Shown: positions 28,422-36,421 of the stretch, piece by piece
Layout of the letters: each line of letters opens with the position of its first letter
Position numbering within the stretch: position 1 is the stretch's first letter
NCBI GenBank assembly: GCA_027622975.1
Contig: JAQBVN010000010.1
Location: 1 to 64,000 of the forward strand
Direction: 5' to 3'
DNA length: 64,000 nucleotides
Origin: Bacteroidota bacterium
GTDB lineage: Bacteria > Bacteroidota > Bacteroidia > Flavobacteriales_D > Sanyastnellaceae
Notes under the pieces: generated by a model
The model's input: only the letters and a program-made list of their open reading frames with translations
Told to the model about the DNA's origin: nothing
The model's database searches: none
Translations under genes and position numbers: made by a program

Positions 28422-29312
28422 ATGAAGCTTTCCCTCCTGCTTGGGTTGTTCTTGGAATGCCTGTGGATTCTTCCATCACACAGCATCGCCCAAACCCCTG
28501 AACTGGCGCGCGCCAAGGCGACCTACGATGCCCTTCGCAAGGCAAGCAATGAAATGGATCGAATGGCGCTTCATGGCCAGTTGCAGTCGCTTTGGTCGGA
28601 GGCCCTTGAGGCTGGAGGGGTGTTGGACGTGAGCTGGGAAGATTGGGAACAGGCGGTGGTTGATTTGGGAGAAGGTCCGGACCGGCTGGTGGTTTTGACG
28701 TGGAATGTGGAAAAAGACAACCGAACCCATGTGTATGGCGGTTGGATTCTGATGGCCAATCCAAACAACCAAGAGCGAGGCTATGACTACGTCATGTTGT
28801 CTCATGATCCTGCACACAACCCGGAAGATGCCGCGCGCATGTACAGGCATGATAGCTGGCAAGGAGGGCTCTATTACGATGGCATCCTCACCTTTGACGG
28901 CAACCAACCCGTGTACACCTTGCTGGCATGGGACGGCGCCGATGCCCTGGTCACGAGGAAATGGGCTGAAACGATCGACGTTCGGAGAGGACGGGTCCGG
29001 TTGGGAACGCCGGCGTTTGAACTGCCAGAAGGACTTCGCAAGCGAATGGTGTTGACCTACCGAGATGCGGTTCAGGCCACCCTGACCTGGGAGCCTGAAA
29101 ACATGCGCATTGTCATGGACCATCTCGCACCTGAAGAACCAAGCATGACGGGGCAATATGCCTTCTATGGACCTACCTTGAGTTACGACGCACTCGTTTG
29201 GAAGCGCGGCGCTTGGGTGTTTGAAGCCGACGTGCAGGTCATCAACCCCTCAAGTGGAAGTCCCAAAGAGTACCGCGACCCCTCCAAAGCTCGGCGCTCC
29301 CGACGCAATTGA
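28422..29312 (+). CDS. Exported protein of unknown function, Bacteroidota type
   Basis: 296 residues. Signal peptide MKLSLLLGLFLECLWILPSH with cleavage near HSIAQ. The body starts with a helical segment (ARAKATYDALRKASNEMDRM), then a beta-rich domain with LVVLTWNVEKDNRTHVYGGW and YDGILTFDGNQPVYTLLAWDG. Similar exported proteins are widespread in Flavobacteriales without known role. An ATG at 28404 would add six residues. The next gene follows after 36 bases, possibly one operon. Confidence 0.65.
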   Translation: MKLSLLLGLFLECLWILPSHSIAQTPELARAKATYDALRKASNEMDRMALHGQLQSLWSEALEAGGVLDVSWEDWEQAVVDLGEGPDRLVVLTWNVEKDNRTHVYGGWILMANPNNQERGYDYVMLSHDPAHNPEDAARMYRHDSWQGGLYYDGILTFDGNQPVYTLLAWDGADALVTRKWAETIDVRRGRVRLGTPAFELPEGLRKRMVLTYRDAVQATLTWEPENMRIVMDHLAPEEPSMTGQYAFYGPTLSYDALVWKRGAWVFEADVQVINPSSGSPKEYRDPSKARRSRRN

Positions 29313-29348
29313 TGGCTCCCGGTGTGCGATTTTCTGTACCTTCAAGGC

Positions 29349-30191
29349 ATGAATGTTGCACGCTGCATTGGTTCCGCCCTGCTGGTTGTTTGGGGCATGA
29401 ATTCCCCTCTTGTTCAAGCCCAAAATTTGGACTCTGTCCTGACCAATCAACAGAAGTCAGGAGGTGAAATGATGACAGAACTCGTCCGTTTGACCATGGT
29501 GCCTTTGGCGGAAACGCCCATTCTCATGCGGGGCATGGCCTCGTTTGAATTTCAATCCAGAGGAAAGACGACCCTCGGTGAATTTCGCTGGAATGAGAAC
29601 GACCAACTGCTTTGGACAGACGATGTGAGGCTGCGCTCTCAGATGTCCCTGTGGATGGAAGACCGAAAACTCGCTGCCTACAATTTGGAAACTCAACAGG
29701 GCTCCTTTTGGCCTGAAGCCATGATCGATGGCAGTGGCCTGTTGCCTTCAAGCTCGGAGCGAATCACGTTGAAGGCCTCCAAATCAGAATCCAACCTTGA
29801 ATTTCGTGAATGGACTTGTCTTCCCCACGAAGGAAAATTGGACAAAGACCGGGTCGTGGTTTGGATGGCCGAAGAGGAAGTCGCTGGTTTTGATGCAGTC
29901 ATGGCATCGGCCTATCGCGACGCATTCATGAAATGGGCTCGCCTGCGCGTTGGACACCCCGTTGTCCAACGAATGCTAATCACGGAGGGAATTCCCGTGG
30001 CTTTGTCTTGGGGAACCAAAGAGGGACTAACCTCACACATGAAGGTGATGGATCTGTCGACCAAAGCCCGGGTCGAGATCGACGCGCCCAACATCCTGAT
30101 GCTGGTGCCAGGAAGGGACATCAACCAAGTCGCCCGGGAGTACAAGGATAAGATCAACGAAGGGCAGAACGCCCCCTTACCGCAAGATTGA
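29349..30191 (+). CDS. Exported protein of unknown function (lipoprotein-carrier-like fold possible)
   Basis: 280 residues with a signal peptide (MNVARCIGSALLVVWGMNSP, cleavage near VQAQ). The body has MRGMASFEFQSRGKTTLGEF and VRLRSQMSLWMEDRKLAAYN, repeated amphipathic strands reminiscent of LolA/DUF4412-like half-barrels, but no diagnostic motif. The C-terminal part includes VHLTRP-free, Lys-rich VAREYKDKINEG. Same direction and close to the previous exported protein, suggesting co-expression. Function not recognised. Confidence 0.55.
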   Translation: MNVARCIGSALLVVWGMNSPLVQAQNLDSVLTNQQKSGGEMMTELVRLTMVPLAETPILMRGMASFEFQSRGKTTLGEFRWNENDQLLWTDDVRLRSQMSLWMEDRKLAAYNLETQQGSFWPEAMIDGSGLLPSSSERITLKASKSESNLEFREWTCLPHEGKLDKDRVVVWMAEEEVAGFDAVMASAYRDAFMKWARLRVGHPVVQRMLITEGIPVALSWGTKEGLTSHMKVMDLSTKARVEIDAPNILMLVPGRDINQVAREYKDKINEGQNAPLPQD

Positions 30192-30216
30192 ACCATCGAA
30201 ATGGAACCATCGAATC

Positions 30217-30810
30217 TCACTGAGGGCGTCCGATGAACACCTCGGTGGCACCTGATCCGTACTGACGCGGATCCGCATCGCGGTAGCTACAATCAGGATG
30301 GTCCTGCTCGAGAAGGGTTCGGATTTGATGACGAAGAACCCCTTGACCCACACCGTGAATGAAGACGATTCGGCGGAGGTGCTCGCGCTTGGCAATGTCC
30401 ATCATTCGGTCAAAATGAGCCAACTGGATGGCCAGTTTGGCGCGATCTTCAAGGCCCTGTTGACTTTCCACGAGCTCGTGAATGTGCAGGTCCACCTCCA
30501 TATGCGCATCGCGACGATTCACATTCGTGGCCTGGGCATTTCTGTAACGAACCTCAAACTCCCGTTGCAACTGGCGCATGCGCCTCTCTCCCACCTCTTG
30601 GGCCAAGATTTGCGCCAAATCAGGCACCCTGTCACCATATCGCTTGGCTTCTTCTGTGGGATCAGGGGCCGCGAGAAGTTCCGACACCTCCACGGTGCGG
30701 TCAAACCCGTCTTCATCGGTGACAACCACTGAATTTCCACGCACCTCCACCACACGGGCAGAGCCGACATCGTTGAGAAACTTAACACGTTGACCGGGTT
30801 GAAATGCCAT
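30217..30810 (-). CDS. Smr-domain protein with N-terminal DUF2027-type barrel
   Basis: 197 residues. N-terminal KOW/Tudor-like strand set (FQPGQRVKFLNDVGSARVVE; VVVTDEDGFDRTVEVSELL), a basic linker, and a C-terminal Smr domain with HMEVDLHIHELVES and IVFIHGVGQGVLRHQIRTLL. The order matches Bacteroidota DUF2027/Smr proteins. Smr domains are nicking endonuclease or RNA-binding modules related to the C-terminus of MutS2; this one lacks the MutS ATPase. Expected to be cytoplasmic. Confidence 0.85.
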   Translation of the reverse strand: MAFQPGQRVKFLNDVGSARVVEVRGNSVVVTDEDGFDRTVEVSELLAAPDPTEEAKRYGDRVPDLAQILAQEVGERRMRQLQREFEVRYRNAQATNVNRRDAHMEVDLHIHELVESQQGLEDRAKLAIQLAHFDRMMDIAKREHLRRIVFIHGVGQGVLRHQIRTLLEQDHPDCSYRDADPRQYGSGATEVFIGRPQ

Positions 30811-30847
30811 GAGCGTGGAGGTTAATTGTTACGAAGGCTTGTTCTTG

Positions 30848-30887
30848 ATCAGGCGTTGGGTTTGCACATCAGGCATTGGGTTTGCCA
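30848..30887. repeat. 20-bp direct duplication at the methyltransferase 3' end
   Basis: atcaggcgttgggtttgcac is followed directly by atcaggcattgggtttgcca. The methyltransferase stop codon lies inside the second copy, so the duplication shortened or shifted the C-terminal end. Confidence 0.85.
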
Positions 30888-31471
30888 ATTACCCATTGAC
30901 AAGTAATGCCAAAACCCTGATGAAAGGGCCCCTCATCAAGCACTTGTTCGCACCTCGCGCACCACAGGACCTGAGCTTCATCACCCAAGTCATCCGGAAT
31001 CGTCGTTTCGGAGAAAAGCATGTCGATTTCTTTGGGACCACCCGAGGTCAACCCCAATTGATCCTTGTGAAACCCTTCGGCAAGAAGCAACCCACCAGGC
31101 TTCACCCATGTCCAGGCTCTTCGGTGAAAATCGGCACGAATGGCGTGAGGCATGTGGGCAAAGACAAGGGCAACAACATCAAACTGCTCATGGGGCTCCA
31201 CCGTCATGGCATCCCCCACAACCGCCTGAATCGCCACACCCCTTTGGGCAGCCAATGCATGTGATTTTTGAATTCCGACTTCGCTCGCGTCGAAGGTGCG
31301 AACACGCCATCCTTGTTCCGCAGCCCACACACCATTCCTACCTTCCCCATCGCATGGAAGGTAGATGGTCCCCGGTGTCCTCAGCGCCAGCTGACTAGCC
31401 AGGAACACATTGGGAAGGGTTCCATACACTGACGGGTGGGTTGCGTATCGTTGGTCCCATGCATTGCTCAT
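30869..31471 (-). CDS. Class I SAM-dependent methyltransferase (TehB-like)
   Basis: 200 residues. Starts MSNAWDQRYATHPSVYGTLP, and the SAM-binding motif I is IYLPCDGEGRNGVWAAEQGW, where the usual DxGCGxGRN is changed to PCDGEGRN. Motif II FDASEVGI and motif IV FDVVALVFAHMP are present. The C-terminal WCARCEQVLDEGPFHQGFG is a typical end of this small-molecule methyltransferase group (tellurite-resistance TehB-like). The substrate is unknown. Diverges from the M28 peptidase by 51 bases. Confidence 0.85.
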   Translation of the reverse strand: MSNAWDQRYATHPSVYGTLPNVFLASQLALRTPGTIYLPCDGEGRNGVWAAEQGWRVRTFDASEVGIQKSHALAAQRGVAIQAVVGDAMTVEPHEQFDVVALVFAHMPHAIRADFHRRAWTWVKPGGLLLAEGFHKDQLGLTSGGPKEIDMLFSETTIPDDLGDEAQVLWCARCEQVLDEGPFHQGFGITCQWVIGKPNA

Positions 31472-31522
31472 GCATCAAAGTTCGCTTCCATGGGTCTACC
31501 TTGCGTATCCACAAGCGATAAA

Positions 31523-33049
31523 ATGCAATCTCCAATCTCCATGTCTGTCACCCGCCTTTCAGCAGCTTCTCTCGCGTCTTCCTCTTGGTTCCTGGCTTTG
31601 ATGGGAATGTTGTTTTGGCTGGGAACGGTCGGTGGAATGCCCAAGACCTTAGGTCAAACTTCCAGCGACAGCCTGCTCATCCGGGCTGCATTCGATGAGG
31701 CGCTGGCCCATGGCGAGGCCCATGAAAATTTGCGCTCCCTATGCAAGGACATCGGTCATCGCCTCAGCGGTTCTCCCCAGGCTACTGAAGCCATGGCATG
31801 GGGAGCGGAGGTGTTGCGCACATACGGCGCGGACGAAGTTCGCATCATGCCTGTGGTGGTGCCTTCATGGACACGCGGCAATGTGGCAGAGGCTTCGGCA
31901 TCCTTTGTTTCAGACCTCGAATCACGAGGAAATGGCTCCTTGCCGAAGACCCGAAAAAAATCAATTTCGGAACCCACTTCCACCTCCGCTCCCATTCCTC
32001 TTCACATCACGGCCCTTGGAGGGTCCATCCCCACTCCTGACGATGGAGTTTTGGAAGGTCCATTGCTCGTGGTGAAAAACCTCGATGCTCTCGACACGCT
32101 CGATGCCACGGGCCACATCGTGCTGTTCAACCGAGCCATGGACCCCGTGCTGATTAACACGGGTGCGGCCTACGGAGGCGCGTTTGACCAACGCGGCCGT
32201 GGCGCCGTGGCTGCGGCCAAGGCCGGCGCCATCGGCGTGTTGGTCCGATCCCTGACCCATTCATTAGACACGCTGCCCCACACGGGGTCCATGAATTACG
32301 AAGACGGGGTCCCACGCATTCCAGCCGCGGCCATCTCTACGGTCGATGCCCGAATGTTGGCGGCTCATGCGGACGCTGGCGAACAAATTCGCGTCCGCAT
32401 GCAATTGAATTGTCGCGATTTGGGAGAAGTCGAACAAGGAAATGTAATCGGCGTTTGGAAGGGCGCCGAACACCCCGATGAAATCATCACCCTCGGAGGA
32501 CATCTCGATTCATGGGACATCGGAGAAGGAGCCCACGACGACGGCGCTGGCATTGTGCATACCTTGGAAACACTGCGCATCCTCAAAGCCATTGGATACC
32601 AGCCCAAGCACACCCTGCATTTTGTGCTGTTCATCAATGAAGAAAATGGCAACCGTGGCGGCATCACGTATGCTCAACAAGCTCGAGATGAGAGTACAGA
32701 GATTCACATTGCAGCCATGGAGTCAGATGCTGGTGGGTTTGTGCCACGTGGAGTTCGCATGGACGGAACCGATGATCAAGTGGCCTTGGTCAGGAGTTGG
32801 GAGTCGCTGTTTGAACCCTACAACCTCCACTATTTTGGTCGTGGAGGATCAGGGGTAGACATCGGCCCCCTCAAAGAACTGGAGCCTCGCCCCTTGCTCG
32901 TGGGATTGGTCCCTGATGGACAACGCTACTTTGATTTCCATCACAGCAGTCAGGACGTTTGGGAAAACGTTCACAAGCGAGAATTGGAACTTGGTGCGGC
33001 CACTTGCGCGGCCATGGTCATCATGCTCGACAAGAACTTGGGGCAGTAA
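31523..33049 (+). CDS. Secreted M28-family zinc aminopeptidase (carboxypeptidase Q-like)
   Basis: 508 residues with an N-terminal signal sequence (SSWFLALMGMLFWLGTVGG). A PA-domain insert (VVKNLDALDTLDATGHIVLF; GAVAAAKAGAIGVLVRSLT) precedes the peptidase core. Zinc ligands and catalytic residues line up as GGHLDSWDIGEGAHDDGAG (His/Asp, bridging Asp), FINEENGNRGG (Glu-Glu), AMESDAGG (Asp) and FDFHHSSQD (final His). This is the typical Bacteroidota M20/M25/M40-annotated M28 enzyme that trims peptides in the periplasm or outside. Start at 31523 or 31541; both keep the signal peptide. Confidence 0.92.
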   Translation: MQSPISMSVTRLSAASLASSSWFLALMGMLFWLGTVGGMPKTLGQTSSDSLLIRAAFDEALAHGEAHENLRSLCKDIGHRLSGSPQATEAMAWGAEVLRTYGADEVRIMPVVVPSWTRGNVAEASASFVSDLESRGNGSLPKTRKKSISEPTSTSAPIPLHITALGGSIPTPDDGVLEGPLLVVKNLDALDTLDATGHIVLFNRAMDPVLINTGAAYGGAFDQRGRGAVAAAKAGAIGVLVRSLTHSLDTLPHTGSMNYEDGVPRIPAAAISTVDARMLAAHADAGEQIRVRMQLNCRDLGEVEQGNVIGVWKGAEHPDEIITLGGHLDSWDIGEGAHDDGAGIVHTLETLRILKAIGYQPKHTLHFVLFINEENGNRGGITYAQQARDESTEIHIAAMESDAGGFVPRGVRMDGTDDQVALVRSWESLFEPYNLHYFGRGGSGVDIGPLKELEPRPLLVGLVPDGQRYFDFHHSSQDVWENVHKRELELGAATCAAMVIMLDKNLGQ

Positions 33050-33139
33050 CACGAAGCGCGGCATGCCAATAGGCTCACTGCCAATCGACGATCCTGTCAA
33101 GGCATCCCCCCTCCCCAGCCCTTGAAGGTGGATGACCTC

Positions 33140-33182
33140 ATGCGAAGTCTCCCATGCGAGGTCTCCCACACGAAGTCTCCAA
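33140..33182. repeat. 14-bp intergenic tandem repeat
   Basis: Three copies: gcgaagtctcccat, gcgaggtctcccac, acgaagtctccaac. They lie just after the end of the convergent tspO gene, between two stop codons. No promoter or protein is evident. Confidence 0.8.
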
Positions 33183-33187
33183 CCCCG

Positions 33188-33676
33188 TCACGCCATCGCT
33201 GAATAAGCGTTGAGCGATGTGGCAATGAGCAACCACACCACGTAGGGTGCAATGCACCATCGCCACCAGAGCTGGGTTCTTGGGAGCTTGGGGGAGCGTG
33301 GAGGAGCTGTTTGGATTGCCAAACTGACCACCACCACAAAAAGAGCCAAGATGACTGCAAGGGCAAGCCACACCTGATGCCACAGGAAGAAGACGGGATT
33401 CCAAGCGACGTTGAGCACCCAAGACAGGACAAACGTGCGGGTCACCTTGATTCGTTGGCCATGGGATGTCCACGCTCCGGCCATGAACAAACTCAATCCG
33501 ACCATCACGGTGGTCCAAGCTGCCCCAAACACCCATCCCGGTGGAGTCCACGGCGCCTGCGGGAGTTCCGCATACCAATTCGACTGAACGCCAGGGCCGG
33601 TGAAGACCCCACCAAGTCCGAGCCCCGCGAAGTTGAGAATGCCAAACAACAAGGCCACCAGTCCAAATGATTTCAT
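33188..33676 (-). CDS. tspO: TspO/MBR (tryptophan-rich sensory protein) family
   Basis: 162 residues, five hydrophobic segments. Family signature WYAELPQAPWTPPGWVFG followed by AAWTTVMVGLSLF, VLNVAWNPVFF, and the ending PYVVWLLIATSLNAYSAM. TspO binds porphyrins and cholesterol-like ligands in the inner or outer membrane and is linked to tetrapyrrole and stress control. The gene stands alone between the 14-bp repeats and tRNA-Arg. Confidence 0.94.
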   Translation of the reverse strand: MKSFGLVALLFGILNFAGLGLGGVFTGPGVQSNWYAELPQAPWTPPGWVFGAAWTTVMVGLSLFMAGAWTSHGQRIKVTRTFVLSWVLNVAWNPVFFLWHQVWLALAVILALFVVVVSLAIQTAPPRSPKLPRTQLWWRWCIAPYVVWLLIATSLNAYSAMA

Positions 33677-33738
33677 GCCCGAAGTTTACGTCAATCCTTC
33701 CGTCCATCGCTTGAGCTGCGCTCAGACTCCGTCCGCAA

Positions 33739-33775
33739 AGAAAAAAGCCCGATTGCTGTTCGCAATCGAGCTTCT
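33739..33775 (-). terminator. Intrinsic terminator of tRNA-Arg
   Basis: On the minus strand CGATTGC and GCAATCG form a stem, extended by AAGC(T)/(G)GCTT, around the loop GAACA, followed by TTTTTTC. It begins five bases after the tRNA 3' end. Confidence 0.85.
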
Positions 33776-33779
33776 TTCG

Positions 33780-33853
33780 TGACCCTGTAGGGATTCGAAC
33801 CCCAAACCTCCTCATCCGTAGTGAGGTGCTCTATCCAGTTGAGCTACAGAGCC
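33780..33853 (-). tRNA. tRNA-Arg (anticodon ACG)
   Basis: The minus strand reads GGCTCTGTAGCTCAACTGGA at the 5' end. Acceptor 7-bp stem (GGCTCTG with CAGGGTC, two wobble pairs), D-arm with AGCTCAACTGGATAGAGC, anticodon arm CCTCA-CTACGGA-TGAGG with ACG (read as ICG, decoding CGN), T-arm with GGTTCGAATCC, discriminator A. The CCA end is not encoded. Confidence 0.96.
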
Positions 33854-33936
33854 GATTCGACGACCACTGGGGCCAATCGGGGGGCAAAGATAGACAGGCT
33901 TGTTCAGCCACCAAATCCCTGCGACCAAATCTCTTG

Positions 33937-34005
33937 AAAAAAAGAAATCCGCACCGACCTGGTCCACTGTGTTGCCACAATGTTCCGCGCTGGCCGGTGC
34001 GGATC
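33937..34005 (-). terminator. Terminator closing the large RNA candidate
   Basis: ATCCGCACCG and CGGTGCGGAT (outer 10-bp stem on the minus strand) enclose a second GCAA-capped hairpin. They are followed by TTTCTTTTTTTC. Confidence 0.7.
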
Positions 34006-34693
34006 CTCCAGGCTCCTCTCCTTCTTGTGGTTGGATTGGAACACCCTTCCGCCTTTCGACTTTCGGGCCACATGCGTTTCCGCATCTGCTGGGCCTTCGA
34101 GGGACTCCTGCCGATATCCACCCACACGAGGTGGGTTGATCACGAGTTGTTCACGGTCCACATGGTGGGAAAGCTTACGCTCTCGGACCCTCCTCTCCAG
34201 CAAAGCCTTCGAGGAAACACTCGGCAAAACCAAGTGTCTGTGGCGTGCTCCGGTTCCTTTTCAAGAACACCGGTGTTCATCGCCCTTTGGCTTCCGACAC
34301 TCTCCGAGGAGGTTGTCGGTGGAATGCAGCTCGCACCAATTTGACTTGCGTCTCCTTGTGTCCGTCTGCCTTCCGACGCATGCACCGCTGCGCATCGTCC
34401 ACAAAGATCTTTCGAGGACTCAGTCGGTTCCCCTTCTTCGTCTGGTCACTTGCCTTTCGGCAATCTTCCCACCTCATCGGTGGTCCTTCATCCCTAAGTC
34501 CCTCGTGGTCTTTCAACTCGGTTGGGTGGTTCAGGGTGTCGGTTTGACCTCCTTGCTGACACAAAGAAGGCACAGAAAAAGCAGCGTCCCAAGAAAAAAG
34601 CAAATCTGAAATTCACACCGTATCAACCACAGTTACAAACAATTGTGTAAAACCTGGGGAGGTGCGGATGAAGGTTTCTCACACCCTGCATCA
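33937..34693 (-). ncRNA. Candidate large structured non-coding RNA, family not recognised
   Basis: The approximately 970-bp gap between tRNA-Arg and the methyltransferase has no credible protein frame on either strand. Its minus strand is purine-rich and holds perfect hairpins capped by GNRA loops: TTGCC-GAAA-GGCAA (34450-34463), ATGCG-GAAA-CGCAT (34072-34085), AGAGC-GTAA-GCTTT (34170-34183, with a G-U pair) and CATTGTG-GCAA-CACAGTG (33965-33982, with a G-U pair). CCACC-GATGA-GGTGG (34469-34483) and GAACACCGGTGTTC (34265-34278) add to these. It ends in a strong terminator. GNRA loops appear only when read on the minus strand, which fixes the direction. I looked for RNase P, tmRNA, SRP and 6S signatures and found none. 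The 5' end is a guess from the TATCTTTGC box; a shorter start near 34600 is possible. Confidence 0.5.
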
Positions 34694-34698
34694 AGCGC

Positions 34699-34707
34699 CG
34701 CAAAGAT
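34699..34707 (-). promoter_or_regulatory. Possible -7 box for the RNA candidate
   Basis: TATCTTTGC on the minus strand is a perfect Bacteroidota -7 element (TAnnTTTG). No well-spaced TTG -33 box is evident, so this is tentative. Confidence 0.35.
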
Positions 34708-34825
34708 ACGGCAAGCACTTGCCATTGATGACATGAAGCCCAGGAAAACCGGTGGACAAAGGCGCACCCTCAACAAGAGATGCACATCACAAAACACAGA
34801 AGGATCGGATGCCTGTGCCTCTGGC

Positions 34826-36421
34826 TCAGGCTCGGAAGAACCTCAGGCTGACCGTGGCTGGCAAACGGCTGGGGAACGTGCGACTGACTTCTGGGGCCAT
34901 GGTAAGACCTGCCTCCTCAGCCATGGCATCGAACACGGGAATCTCCACGATGTATTGGTCTGAATACCCATGGGTGGCATCGTATGCAGTGGCCGGAAGC
35001 TTGCCCTGCAAGGCACAGGCGTCCATGGGGTCCACAGTGTGCAATTCAATCATCAGCAGTCCATGCTGGGCCACATAGGGTGACCACTTCATCAAGTGCT
35101 CCTTGAGGCTTTGTTCCACATCACGCAGCTTCAAACGTTGGCCTCTGAAGGCATAAGCACCGGTGGTGGTTGGAATTTCCGGTCTGTGAACAAGCGGGAC
35201 GTTGTACACACGGTTGTGATCGAGAAAAGACCGAACATTCATCAAATCGCTCAATCTCACTCGGTGCATTTCGAACAGGTCCAAAGCAAGTTGATCGGGA
35301 TCTCCGATGTCGCCCCACAAAAAATGACCTTTGACCCCCTTGTGCATGAAATGATCAGCAGTCGCCACGAGTGCCTCTTGGTTAAAGTCAGCACCGACGA
35401 GCATCAGAGGATGGGTGTCAAGGTGCTTGCCACGGAGTGTATGACGAGCGATGAATTCGTGAAGGTGGAGAAGCAAAGCACCGTTGCCGCATCCCATGTC
35501 GCAAAGACCCTTGGGCTGAGAATCCAGAGGCTGGTCGAAGACGCCCCTGACCACTTCGTCCAAGTGCTTGAAATATGCCTTGTGCGCTCCCCCGGAGCCC
35601 CACACATTCAGTGTCCGATCCACGTGGATTTCAGCCTCACCAGGCTCTGTGCGCCACAGCCACTTGCCATCGCCAAGGAGCAATTCCTTGGCCCACAAAA
35701 AGGTTTGTGTGTACGACGTTGTGACGCCATAAGCTGCGGCACGTTCCACAAAGAAGGCCCCGAGTTCCGTCCCTGACCAACCCAGGGCATCACTGAGTCT
35801 CCACCAAGCCTCCTGTTTGGTGGGATGCAATTTGGTCAAGGCACGTTCCAAATCGCCGGTGGTCATCATGGGGTCGGTCCCGAAGGCCGTGCCCAGCGTG
35901 ACCAACCATGGAGCAACCATCGCACCTTCCACGTGCAAGGTCATGCGCTGCGCCAAACCTTCAGGCGCACCTTCAGGCAGCAACCCCAACTCTTTCCATG
36001 TCTCGCGCATCGTCAAAAACTCATCCAAAACCCATGCACACTCCGCTGAGAAAGGTTCCATCGGATGGTTCCATGAGCCCACGACCAATTCCAACCACTT
36101 CCGCCCTACACCATAAGCCTCTCGATGCTGTGCCCAATGGGCCACATCCGTCGTTTTGAGCGGCGTGTATGTGATTTTGTCCTCCCCCCGCAAGGCCTCC
36201 ACGATGCCTTGGGAACAAAGCATGCGCAAGCCAACGTTCAAATAGCCAGCATTGGCACCGTGCAACGCCGCAAGTTCATCCACATCTCCGCCAACCTGCA
36301 GCACCTCTTCGAGAAGTCCTGTCATGTCGAGTACAGGAACCACCCCACTCATGGCGAGCCCATCGAGGTGATAAAACAGGCGTGAACGCCAAATTCGTTC
36401 AAGTTCTTGCGAAGCCATCAT
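34826..36421 (-). CDS. Two-module SAM-dependent methyltransferase (AprA-MT2-like)
   Basis: 531 residues, soluble. The first 250 residues are helical with a winged-helix-like start (LERIWRSRLFYHLDGLAMSG; ELAALHGANAGYLNVGLRML), as in O-methyltransferase dimerisation domains. The C-terminal module is a class I SAM domain with motif I LCDMGCGNGALLLHLHEF, motif II VGADFN, and VGHFLWGDIGD-like acidic loops. Large enzymes of this plan occur as free-standing relatives of polyketide-synthase methyltransferases. The substrate cannot be predicted. Its ATG overlaps the stop of the upstream papain-like protease gene (ATGA), so the two are probably made together. The large RNA candidate and tRNA-Arg follow downstream on the same strand. 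Confidence 0.72.
   Translation of the reverse strand: MMASQELERIWRSRLFYHLDGLAMSGVVPVLDMTGLLEEVLQVGGDVDELAALHGANAGYLNVGLRMLCSQGIVEALRGEDKITYTPLKTTDVAHWAQHREAYGVGRKWLELVVGSWNHPMEPFSAECAWVLDEFLTMRETWKELGLLPEGAPEGLAQRMTLHVEGAMVAPWLVTLGTAFGTDPMMTTGDLERALTKLHPTKQEAWWRLSDALGWSGTELGAFFVERAAAYGVTTSYTQTFLWAKELLLGDGKWLWRTEPGEAEIHVDRTLNVWGSGGAHKAYFKHLDEVVRGVFDQPLDSQPKGLCDMGCGNGALLLHLHEFIARHTLRGKHLDTHPLMLVGADFNQEALVATADHFMHKGVKGHFLWGDIGDPDQLALDLFEMHRVRLSDLMNVRSFLDHNRVYNVPLVHRPEIPTTTGAYAFRGQRLKLRDVEQSLKEHLMKWSPYVAQHGLLMIELHTVDPMDACALQGKLPATAYDATHGYSDQYIVEIPVFDAMAEEAGLTMAPEVSRTFPSRLPATVSLRFFRA

Noticed and set aside
33826-34609. Several 60-210 codon open frames on both strands in the gap beside tRNA-Arg
   Set aside because: They are Arg/Ser/Pro-rich, lack any recognisable domain, contradict one another in frame, and coincide with the hairpins of the RNA candidate.
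33937-34707. Identity as RNase P RNA, tmRNA, SRP RNA or 6S RNA
   Set aside because: No GAGGAAAGTCC-type CR-I box, no tRNA-like T-loop/CCA end or ALAA tag frame, no SRP domain IV loop; length also fits none of them well.
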